Below are positions 35,301 to 38,582 of a stretch of 64,000 nucleotides of DNA, in pieces; within the stretch, counting starts at the first letter, position 1, and every line of letters starts with the position of its first letter. Both the position numbers and the translations under genes were made by a program. The DNA comes from Brachyspira sp949287565 (GTDB taxonomy: Bacteria; Spirochaetota; Brachyspiria; Brachyspirales; Brachyspiraceae), in assembly GCF_036997615.1 (NCBI RefSeq), contig NZ_JAWLQA010000009.1; one strand, given 5' to 3'. Under the pieces are notes generated by a model. That model saw only the letters and a list, made by a program, of their open reading frames with translations, ran no database searches and had not been told where the DNA came from.

Positions 35301-38144
35301 TCTGTATGCTTCTATTTCTTTTATTTCATCTTGATATTTGTTTATAGAATTATCTATTAACTCTCTAAGCTCATCTAATTTTTTAGATGCATTCTCTTCT
35401 ACGCCGGCAAATATATCGCCGCTCTTTCTATCTATTTCCTCTTTCTTATAAACTATATAAGAATCTATTTCTGATGCTTTAGAATCGATAATAGACTGCA
35501 TATTATTAGCATTATCAATTATTTCATTGATTCTTTCACCTAAATTTTCTATGCGGATTTTATATTCATCACTCATTAAAGATGCATGATGTTTCAATTC
35601 CTCATAATCATCTTTCAAGTTATTAGAATATTTTTCAAGCATAGCATTATATTCTGCACTTATAGCATTCAAATCAGCTCTTCTTTCATCTAATACGCCG
35701 TCTATTTTCTTATCTAATGAATTATATTTATCCTCAATATCGGACATCAATGCTTTTTCTTTATCTTCAGCATTTTCATATACTTTATTTATAGTGCGTT
35801 CAAAAGTATCTCTGCCGTTTTCTACTCTATGCATTATATCTTCAATTTCATCTTTTATCTTGTTCATACTATCTCTTTTTTCATTCAAAAGAGTATCAAA
35901 TGCATCTGTAGCCTGACGAAGTTCATTATGAAGCATATCAACAACTTCTTTTTTGCTTTCTTCATTGAATTTAACATTTTCATTTATTGCTAAATCCATT
36001 TTGTTTTTGAACTCGTCAATAGAGTTTTCTATATTGCTGATTAACTCATCATGTCTTTTTTCACTTTCATCAACCTGATTTATAACGGAATCAATACTGT
36101 CAGTTATAGCTTTCATTTTTGTTTGTTCATAATCATCTAAAACATTTTTCAAATGAGATTTCAAACTTTCTATATAAGCATCACTGTACTGTGAAATTTC
36201 TTTCTTTATATCATCTATTTTTTCTTCAGTATCTTTTATACCTGTATCTAATTTTTCATTAGCTTTGTTTACTAAATTATCAATTTCAGCAGATGAGTTT
36301 TCTAATATCTCTAAACGTTTTTCTAGATTTTCTTTTATATTGTATTCTGTATCTTTACTTAAAGTATCTATATCAGAAGCAGCCTTATCATATTGTTCTT
36401 TCAAACTTGATAATTTCTCATCGATAGCTGTTAAATCAGAAGAAGTATTTCTTATGTATGAATCAATATTTTCCTCTAATTCACTTTTTACAGAAGAAAA
36501 TAATTTCTCTATTTCATTAACTCTGTCATTAGCTTGTGCTTCTAAATCTTTATATAAATATTCTTTTTGTAGATTTAAAGAATCAAGTATTTCTTCTTGT
36601 TTATTATTAAGAATAGATATTATCTCAGAAGTTTGATAATGAGTTTCATCTATTTTGTCTTTCAAAAGATTAGTTTCTGTTTCAACATCATTTCTAAGCT
36701 CATTGATTTCAGCTATTAAAGAACTTCTTGCTTTATCTATAGAATATTCCATATCATCTTGAGCTCTAGTTAATATATCATCTTTTAATTTATCTATATC
36801 ATTAACTATATCCTCAAATCTGCTTTCAGCTTTAAGCATAGTTTCTTCGCTCATACCATCTATAGATATGATTAAATCATTAAGTTCTTTAGTTTTATTT
36901 CTGTAAAGAGTTATTACTCCATCATCTTCATTTTCAAGTACATTTCTTATATGATTAGAGAAATTTTCTACTTCAGCTATGAATCTGTTGTTTATATCAT
37001 CTTTTAGTACAGAGAATTCACTTTCTAATTGATGAGCTTTTTCAGCATAATCTTTGCTTATATAATCTGCTTTATCTTTTATATCATCTATAGACTTCTC
37101 TAAAGAATGCGCCTTCTGTTCTATAGAATCCAAAAACTCCTCTTTATCCTGACTTATTTTCTCAAGTCCTTCTTTAAGAGTAGAGTAGAGCATCTCTTTA
37201 GTTTTTTCCATTTCATCTTTAAATTCTAATACACTTGATTCAGTTATAGAATTAAGTCTGTCATGTATAGTATCTCTTAAATTATTTAATTCTGTTTCAA
37301 GTCCGTCTTTAGACTGGCTTAAAGTTTCATAACGATTTTCTATATCTTTAGATTTAACATCTATCTCATCAGCGAATGATGAATATTTGTTTATAAGCTC
37401 ATCTCTGCCTTTCTCAAATAGTTCTGCTAATTGTTCTATATTATGACGGGCTGTTCTTTCAGCAAGCTGAGTAAGCTGATTAGTAAATAATTCTTCTTTT
37501 TTAGCAACATGAAGTTTGAATTCTTCTGTAAGAGCAGATATTTTCTCTTTTTCCTGTTCTGCCATAGTGCTGTAATGAGCATCACGAGCTAAAAGATTAG
37601 TTGTAAGGGCATCAAATCTCTTATAAAGTTCACTTTCAAACTCATTTAATTTAGAATTATAAGATTCTATTAATTTATCCTGTATAGAGCCGACATTCTT
37701 TTCTAATTCTGTCATTTTAGCCTTAACATCGGATATTCTTTTATAAGTCTTTTCTATAGTATTACGTTCTTTTAATACAGTATCTACTTTATTTAATATT
37801 TCCAAATAAGCTTCTTCAAGAGAATCAACCTGCTCCTGATACTGAGATACTGCAGCTTTATAGTCTTTATATGACTCAATCCTTTTATTTAATTTAGCTA
37901 GATCCTCTTCCATAGATTTACTTATAAAGCCAGCTTTTTTAACTGCTATTTCCAGATCTATAGCATTATCTCTAACTTCAGATATTTTTTCTTCTACAAT
38001 ACCTTCCAAAACAGCTTTTTCTTCAGCAAACATTTCATTAAAATCATTATTGCCGTAATTTTTTTTTCTATTGATTACGCTGTATATACCGATACATAAT
38101 AGAGGAACAACGAATGTTAGTATTAATTGAAGAACAGGGGTCAT
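14301..38144 (-). CDS. Giant membrane-anchored coiled-coil protein (SpiroCoCo-like), 7947 residues
   Basis: One uninterrupted 23.8-kb frame. Residues about 4-24 (LQLILTFVVPLLCIGIY) form a single membrane helix followed by RKK, so by the positive-inside rule the rest should be cytoplasmic. Nearly everything after is Glu/Lys/Asp/Leu/Ile/Asn-rich coiled coil. A landmark (LEKRIxYFEDTWSD) recurs about nine times between residues about 1435 and 6960, every 620-770 residues, showing internal amplification; short 11-residue repeats occur inside. The last 45 residues, after a Ser/Lys/Thr-rich hinge, look like a small helix-turn-helix (MYKQGWKPEDIVKNTSYSRDEI). A single helix of this length would reach about 1.2 micrometres. 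Start: ACGGAG before ATG; promoter TTGACA-17-TAGAAT. It resembles the spirochaete proteins called SpiroCoCo. A cytoplasmic scaffold or ruler role is inference. Confidence 0.85.
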   Translation of the reverse strand: MTPVLQLILTFVVPLLCIGIYSVINRKKNYGNNDFNEMFAEEKAVLEGIVEEKISEVRDNAIDLEIAVKKAGFISKSMEEDLAKLNKRIESYKDYKAAVSQYQEQVDSLEEAYLEILNKVDTVLKERNTIEKTYKRISDVKAKMTELEKNVGSIQDKLIESYNSKLNEFESELYKRFDALTTNLLARDAHYSTMAEQEKEKISALTEEFKLHVAKKEELFTNQLTQLAERTARHNIEQLAELFEKGRDELINKYSSFADEIDVKSKDIENRYETLSQSKDGLETELNNLRDTIHDRLNSITESSVLEFKDEMEKTKEMLYSTLKEGLEKISQDKEEFLDSIEQKAHSLEKSIDDIKDKADYISKDYAEKAHQLESEFSVLKDDINNRFIAEVENFSNHIRNVLENEDDGVITLYRNKTKELNDLIISIDGMSEETMLKAESRFEDIVNDIDKLKDDILTRAQDDMEYSIDKARSSLIAEINELRNDVETETNLLKDKIDETHYQTSEIISILNNKQEEILDSLNLQKEYLYKDLEAQANDRVNEIEKLFSSVKSELEENIDSYIRNTSSDLTAIDEKLSSLKEQYDKAASDIDTLSKDTEYNIKENLEKRLEILENSSAEIDNLVNKANEKLDTGIKDTEEKIDDIKKEISQYSDAYIESLKSHLKNVLDDYEQTKMKAITDSIDSVINQVDESEKRHDELISNIENSIDEFKNKMDLAINENVKFNEESKKEVVDMLHNELRQATDAFDTLLNEKRDSMNKIKDEIEDIMHRVENGRDTFERTINKVYENAEDKEKALMSDIEDKYNSLDKKIDGVLDERRADLNAISAEYNAMLEKYSNNLKDDYEELKHHASLMSDEYKIRIENLGERINEIIDNANNMQSIIDSKASEIDSYIVYKKEEIDRKSGDIFAGVEENASKKLDELRELIDNSINKYQDEIKEIEAYRFEEKHNIIQDIENIGANIRSDYEQYTNLLEDFYNKEKDSLNDYANNLKDEIEKAREESEAKHLANEANYIDEYLNKASSKIDEEVNRLNEELNSSFNTLYSGFSKILAKIRKGNNKKLLQYISKIKRHANKVISNTAAEVRDSLGLTLEDLRNEFISLKDNVDDRLREEADKLISNNENVLAILDDHNNRLEQINDLSNTIENIKETLLEQINDLNSHLSDTNENFNNIIDNIKSSIIDRDELIELQNSEKDFLKNQIEDIKEEFELFKDQMLRTNEVEIPALFDEEKERIENMFDEFSKNLLMRLTDNESDINYIKDVLSEERSHLISQIELLRKDVDDIKDDNTVTVLSEEKAVLENSLTALRDDFDKIIDLENDFVTLKNRMEGIDSGLKDDVKDLSDKLRDLKNNLEERIEKDSNGLYKDLESLNNNFEDVRKNMSSFFNKDEIEEMLNKEKSRLDSIFESITSNNESFKDRLEKRITYFEDMWSDNTKIKAIYASDIREEVENIRKEADIKYDNHIADLKQKMQLIEQDIYDWKNGNLNTLLSQLDEAKRGIEEFINTSEGKKNQFLIDMVNDIEKKENEIYSRIDEKILEAENKLSSIDEKLNKAIGNSLEEIHNRINESVAKYDEEIKRIEHHRETETENIISDMEDLGNSIREDYEEYSIMIDKIYEDAVSELEIHLDNIKKEIERARAESEEKHVTNEKNYIDDYLLDYSEKIESRVNDKLNILTESKAQLDDMVKESFDALNTNLNDVISKFNEEANNQIHSVVSRLEEEAAERLRNEQKYMSELEEQLRAISVKIDNELYNISTKLDNEISDVKGKYKDLSNDFDEALDTIKASIFDRDELIELQNSEKEMLAEQIDTLKTEFDSFKDELLKANEEDIPTLFEEEKQKIERAFEDFTSSILERMNNSENDMNYVKDVIIENRNVFLDKIDNIKRDIESIKEDNTIAQLALDKQALEDSFNSIKSDFGKLADLETALSQLKGNVEDIDLNFKDDIKILSERFEEFENKSVADERFDNLSFNIDEIRNNLKDSINKSSELEDKFASIRENILEALSKNENIETLFTDEVKKLDDLFNNLKTDNAEFRDRLEKRIDYFEDTWSDSSRIRSLYAAELRDELETIKSEADIKLENYVNDLKSQIEAVNNDASAWRDEYINNLKEKIDSIDKDISSWKDVRINELLEQLENAKESINNYLESSEGRKEEIFADILAKIEDKENSIYNRIDAKIEDIENRLSMVDGKVSDDIARGLEEVENIVNKAINKYDEEIKNIEHHRAEENTKLLDDIQSGYDYYSKLINITYKDSLSSLADYTNRIKADIEKARKEAENKHINNEKNYIDQYLKDYSDKLDDKVNEKINILNDSKNKLDDMIKESFNTLNVNLNDAISKFNDEADSKINTVLEKLEKDASERFFNYKTYLSELEDNLRAINAKVDNEIYNVSSKFNNDISDLKNKYKELTIDFEESLDMIKSSILDRDELIELQTSEKELLSERIDDLKNEFESFKDEVLTANKDDVPALFDEEKERIEKAFEDLTNTLFDRINDSEKDINYIKDVISEDKISLLEKMDNLQSEIDSLKENDTITQLTLDKQALEDSFNSIKNDFSRLEDLEKHLSELKDSMSNVDLYLKDEVKSLADKFNSFEDKIKENVDNLSDNIVDLNSDINVIRNSINDSIKKSSELENSILRDKEVLENRLFSIKENLISISSNNRVSDTLFNDEVKKLENLFDNFKNDSIEFRDRLLKRIEYFEDTWSDSTKIRSLYAAEMRNELEEVKKETELKFENYLNDLSNRIETIDENISSWKDGKINELLSELELAKSNITSYLESTEDRKEELISDMLSKIEEKENAIYNKIDSKIADIENKLSVLDGKLSNDTANKLEEVREIVDNAITKYNEDIQNIEHYRVEEGNKLLDDIKSGYDYYSKLINSAYKDSLASLSEYTNRVKAEIEDARKETVYNNNLDKNYINEYLKDYSDRLESQIADKINILNESKNQLDDMMRDSFATLNDNLNDAIAKINENADNKVNAVIRKLEAEASDRLFDYKEYIKELEGHLASINNKIDNEIYNVSSKFDGEMSDIKKKYDALNIDFEETLDLIKSSLLDRDELIELHNSEKELLAGRMDELKEEFDNFKEELLSERIDELKNEFKSFKDEVLTANKDDIPALFEEEKQRIENAFEDFTNNLLDRVNISESDINYIKDVISEDKLTLLEQIDNLKADIDSLKEDDVFTQLSAEKEALEQSFNSIKNDFAKLEDLEKHLYELRDNMEDADVTLKDEVSSLSSRFENLENAIKEDRENIEKELASGLNEVSSLSSRFENLENAIKEDKENIEKELASGLNEVSSLSSRFENLENAVKEDKENIEKELISGFNNVNADIDDIKNDIINSINKSSELEDALLKNKEELEDKLSAIKNNLLSMTGRSETIETLFNEEVSKLEELFNKVHNGNIEFRDRLEKRITYFEDTWSDSTKIRSLYASEMRNELEEIKKETEIKFENYLNDLNKKIDNINDDISIWKENNINDLLAQLENAKEDISAYLDTTEDKKNKLVAEVLSKIEERENNIYSKLDEKIADIENRLSEANSKLNDDVAVNLDNLNNMINDAIVKYNEEIENIENYRAIESNKLLEDSKKLIEDIKNGYEHYSNLINEAYNNSVNSLRDYTNSVKAEIEKSREESEAKHLNNEKNYIDEYLKNYSDKLDNKVSEKIDSFNTAKDSLDRLVRKSFHKLEANVQDAIYKFEKESNSKVLEVIKKLEKDAKTVIFDKNEYSVYLTEQLGIIYKKIEDEVSKINERIDVDVSKINERIDGDVSNVKEKIDSDIASLSSTIYDDINTIVEKYEALGRDFDSSLEVLRDSILDRNELLEVSSADKDLLVSKLNDLKKEFESFKDDITKTTKESIPSLFDEEKQRIENAFEEFSAVLLDRVNNSESDINYIKDIIYEDKSYILDRIDNLKKELYSLRDDDIINKLTLEKNALEESFNSIKDSFSKLEDLENNLYQLRDDMADVDINLKDEVKNLVSKVDELDSKIREDVSRDLEDYSNDLSMLSTNVSTLNDYIESIKSNMQDSLNRASEIESSILKDKEELENKLSAIKDNLLSVSGKNDSIESLFSDEIEKLESLFDKVRNDNIEFRERLEKRIEYFEDSWSDSSRIRGLFSSDIRDEIENVKSYTELKFENSLNELKEKMDSMNDDIAVWKDEHITDINSKIASINADLESFKDEYLSELQSRIDSMDSDILSWKDGRINELLAQLEEAKNNIENYIDNSDVKAEKLLSNILSKIEEKESHIYNKLDEKIADIENRLSDTDSKLNNEISDNLNNLYNMLDEARARYDEEIKNIENYRTDENNKVLEDYKKLIDDIKSNYDHYSNLINETYNNSLNSLTNYSNLVKEEIEKAREESESKHLNNEKNYIDNYLKEYSDKLNNEISEKVNMLTEAKEQLDNMVKESFDNLENSFNDAVVRFEEETSNKILEAIDKLEKETESVLFKKYMSALDERIHSVNEKLDNETSNLKDKYEALSSDFDEAIDIIKNSIIDRDELISLHNDERNAIVERFENLKNDFEAFKESSLKFDNEDVPALFENKKKEIEHIFEEFTSAVVERVDITDDEVNKLKDAIVSDKLDLLEKIDNLEVELESVKKDNTVEQLALEKKALEDSFNAIKADFAKLENLETNLYQLKENMSDVDVLLKDEVKALSSRLSNFEEKIKDDIVRDLDEYSIELNNLTDNVGKLNSRIDDVKSQIEDSINKSSELETLISNEKEELESKLSSIKDELVSRDENNENIEKLFTQEKEKLNDLFTQIKEDNKEFRYRLEKRVAYFEDTWADSSKLKNIFSTDIREQLDNIRNDNEIKFENSLNYLKNKVESMDNDISNWKENTVDELVKQLGEARESISNYLNDSEIKGKELVDNLLSRIDEKENSMYQILDEKEKNMYQTLDEKEKNMYQTLDDRARNMYQSLEEKEKSMYEVLDNKVQDIESRLSIIDSKLNDDISSNVEHLYNMLNEAVAKYDEEIKNIEHYRLDENNKILDDIDNVGKEIRASYENYSKLIDEVYNNSLNSLKDYSNSIKDEIEKSREETEEKHLSSEREYIDEYLKGYAEKLESQVSDKINVLNDAKNDLDNMLKSSFDDLEARFNESITKFEEASDNRVFKTLQDIEKKADDVIYGNNYIYKIEDKVKDFYGKIDTKLLHFADRYETLEKKIYDLESNQNYIYRFEDKIRDLNEKLDDRITNLNERYDNLRKSFDDKFAYIESAVLNNEQVQKLRDDFIIFKDDVLKANRNDIPELFNKEREKFEELFNSFTNDIVAKLEDSNANIEEFKNTIYEEKNSILENMESFRYELDELKNNDSIEALEAEKARLEDAFNSFREEFERLYDLESEVYNLKSNLDGIDSNLRNDVDKLFDEVSEFKYALEEKIDILEDNTVSRDLFDNDREKLYSLYDELESGNKEFKDLMDKRISYFEDTWSDPSKALKLYENALRPEVDDLKSEILSNVQNQVNEMESSLSAWKDGNLSLLLEQLKEAKDNIDNFIESSKDRKNGIIAKMISSIKEEILGKESEINTRLEEKLSSVNERIADFENKLTSDVSKFNDMISEAVDKYQDELKNIESYRLEENESIMRNLEDIGRNIISNYENYSKMLDSVYENNKNALDEYSNSLRIEIEKARVDTNKGYIDEYLSEYSSKVEADIKERLEELEKNKYNLDIMVNDSFNNLNQSINNAVSKMIEDSDSKLRDVIENLEVQINDLIANKEEEIVSRISAYETELKNNNSSSLEDIKNELLGLYNEFKENISYDDLKDISDKLNGIETSLSEVNTQLESKAKDLSDRIDLEKEELYASVNKLSSEFDDFKSNIDERFKTQVSDFVSNNEHILSLFGEYSEKISSVTNILEDIENVKVSLIAEINKVKEEIDNKYSSLTKDFDQSIDEIKDAVLDKNNILQYYINEKELLWKEIDALKATFASLKDGVLNSNEVVVQEAPSVIDSEKVRIQSVIDDVFETLSAKISNNEDSIANLESSFSEYKSLISDAIDGFKDEISSIRNSNNYDDLIEERNRLEESFNSLKDDFSKIEDLEKELHLVKDQLKGDNSSLIDEVMRLSDELEELKSSISDMNNSDNENSENDIDAVYEHFKQLHESLESFKETVIPQLSTFSKLEDKISENREEIYKYINSIMYSLPEAYISREEISSLETKLYDIFNNFNDGIVSIKDDLVSNIEKDTKDFKDRIEKRIEFFEDTWSSEEKLVELYGNIIADNFDVLKQGLESQFNESFAEFKDKIENMQNDLDNWKSSNLEAITDTLDNVKDIASDNADYSEIKSMIETLKEDIYNKQLELENDFNSKLEEGVSNIELQINTFDDRIKDLEYSQGTLESDLSLYKEKLDSILDDYEEKVKSKVINLQNSLKTEEKNTLDYIENNISSIKDDINSSSKGVDLKIKALESYISKINNELNTNTLKLSNELAKDKTELLNTIDEFRKEVYDRITEEVSNRDSELLNDFEEFKNKITEEVSNKDSELLNDFEEFKNKIINAVPNMDELAELFVSEKEDIVNEFEEFKNELLSTQSDNKNFAKMFEEEKAKLIDELDHFKSAVRVEYISAEERFEALKKDYMDNLNNLLDVEKSDLESSFEEIRKEINNIKDASVSKEEIEKLIDSYKHEISSSIENKKVEVAENVEAGKVDTSYVEKLIEEERARINETLESFRKNIEENYSTVEAVAEVLSKEQDEVEAKLLGMKEDILSEMPTLENVSQIFVDEKENLKEELRDEFVSLRDEILGSVPTNNDLANMAQQYGAKIRDDFQILEQDFSESIKRYKENLSNEMLGFRNEFNDRIANIKDLAEALQAERDRLMAEIDDIKLKYESGTIYSGEALNTIEGDRDRLVNEFIDFRKSIVELIKEQDETMTMLNNEKINIIDSIEALKNQISFDTISRDDVAAMIEEERRQVAEMFESIQNDSIDTDLRYLTDSFRDDIIKVFEESNDEFRKRIEARIVHFEDAYASADRIKEFYKDAIVKEVDNLRSDAESILIDLNDKVENAKEQIDLLENDKVQSIINKIDEAENDINSLINTIKANIKEQENELRMLSQSQKHISQEVETVRREREALMDMVKNSDINIRNKLDSLTSAVAEAAEMASLKISEKEEVFSTKVKEAEEYINSLSNRMTEENNNALAKAREDVNNLVASFNESVVKETNDLAPHITNTVQNFINNEMRKFEKFSDVRSAIEGIENDINNKITDAFNNMNKELEDNITEFRKKIDTYQEEFISELKMSVNMEGEKAVDEIKTLHDDEVAKLKEMYLTTEKFYTDRQEKNHEDFSKLFEEAYKEYNEKIESLYAQLDDTKLQISSSVEDVVADLKQALSIKDEFLTSVENNKEKLEAVEEQMNNLQNEFAPSVEKLKDIIEEKALELQEKINEYSQDIELQGDKFNSRLEELSNNAKSTIENKVTEFDSIIENISNRMDTLLEEKNSEFDALKAHYEGLSESLTALKDSISEAVNERIEEANNIIEENVQTIEESANEKYEKYIARLNSNLEQTLSLLMNDAKEHIQKAKDEIIKAHTDNLDEYDQRITNMKDIVSALEEDITKYSSEIDARLESINLSYEEKTNVILKDFENRTDELKFKLNDAAESIDKMLDVKTNDISLEYESMKSKIDDIAKDIEKYMNTVKVFDNAKEMAESIKTDVSKLNALVEDTKAATIEMNKTMSEFDNLKKMHHEILGYAESLRKEKNSLKDTQEKVNMLMEMSGEIQERFVNIAENNAMIEHTEEGIQVVIDIASQIENKLSFIKDKEEYADEILHQIRKAEVETETILERVDSIKEAMVEVEDTRKSFMDKIYSLERDMAKIDKNDKKVQLFISKLEELDDIIQAIQDQGENLVRMRNQYDDYDKSIVKNLERAEYFVRYLETLLDNAGKYISDKGSKSTSKKGTTKIDSKKEELIIKMYKQGWKPEDIVKNTSYSRDEIEKTIKAWKDKQSRG
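18663..18793 (-). repeat. 66-bp tandem repeat, two copies, in the giant gene
   Basis: Two nearly identical 66-bp units encode KITEEVSN(R/K)DSELLNDFEEF. A 22-residue unit equals two hendecads of coiled coil, so the frame and helix register are kept. Confidence 0.85.
23337..23501 (-). repeat. 33-bp tandem repeat, five copies, in the giant gene
   Basis: Five in-frame 33-bp units encode variants of EKNMYQTLDEK (11 residues). The Met codons fall at 23349, 23382, 23415, 23448 and 23481, exactly 33 bases apart. This is a hendecad coiled-coil repeat and a good candidate for strain-to-strain copy-number change. Confidence 0.9.
26815..26910 (-). repeat. 33-bp tandem repeat, about three copies, in the giant gene
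   Basis: Units of 11 residues read SKINERIDVDV, SKINERIDGDV and SNVKEKIDSDI. The base sequence TCTATTCTTTCATT recurs at 26839 and 26872, 33 bases apart. Confidence 0.85.
28151..28438 (-). repeat. 96-bp tandem repeat, three copies, in the giant gene
   Basis: Three almost identical 96-bp units encode EVSSLSSRFENLENAIKED plus KENIEKELASGLN (32 residues). CTAGATAC recurs at 28231, 28327 and 28423. The near identity shows a recent duplication. Confidence 0.9.
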
Positions 38145-38169
38145 AAAAAAACTCCGTAAATATAGTATA

Positions 38170-38206
38170 TTAACATAATTCTATATTATGTTAATGTATA
38201 TGTCAA
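38170..38206 (-). promoter_or_regulatory. Promoter of the giant gene with a palindrome over the -10 box
   Basis: On the minus strand TTGACA (38201-38206), a 17-bp spacer and TAGAAT (38178-38183). A perfect inverted repeat, TTAACATAA (38170-38178) and TTATGTTAA (38186-38194) with 7 bases between, covers the -10 region and start site, so it could be an operator. The same 9-bp half-site occurs upstream of yaaR. Confidence 0.65.
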
Positions 38207-38234
38207 TAGTATTTAAATGTTTTAATTTCTCAGG

Positions 38235-38518
38235 ATAGTAAAATTCGCTTAAAATTCCGATTTTTTCTATATTATCATAATATTTTCTTATGTAAACTGA
38301 TAAATTTTACTATTATATATAAAAAATATTTAATCTAGTATTAGCATATAAACACAAATAATATATTGCAAATTATAATATAAAACATTAAAATATATAA
38401 TATATTTTTATAATAGTAAAATTAAATTTTTCTATTTTACTATACAAATTAATATTTAGTTTAATAATACACAAAAATATTTTATCTTACTTGATATTAT
38501 ATTTTTTTATAGTAAAAT
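38235..38518. repeat. Five exact copies of the 10-bp motif ATAGTAAAAT between divergent genes
   Basis: Forward copies lie at 38235-38244, 38413-38422 and 38509-38518; reverse copies (ATTTTACTAT) at 38304-38313 and 38434-38443. The third and fourth copies face each other 11 bases apart and could form a hairpin or dimer site. The region (38145-38582) is otherwise AT-rich, gene-free, and separates the giant gene from the divergent 691-residue protein gene. A binding-site array for a regulator is the simplest reading. Confidence 0.6.
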
Positions 38519-38582
38519 AACTTAAGTTTTTTAACAGATGTCGATATTTTAAAGAATAGTTAAAAAATATTCGGAGATAACA

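Noticed and set aside
15000..37000. Many plus-strand open frames of 60-250 codons opposite the giant gene
   Set aside because: They are Ser/Leu/Phe-rich mirror translations of the Glu/Lys/Asp-rich coiled coil, without ribosome binding sites or consistent starts. They are by-products of codon composition.
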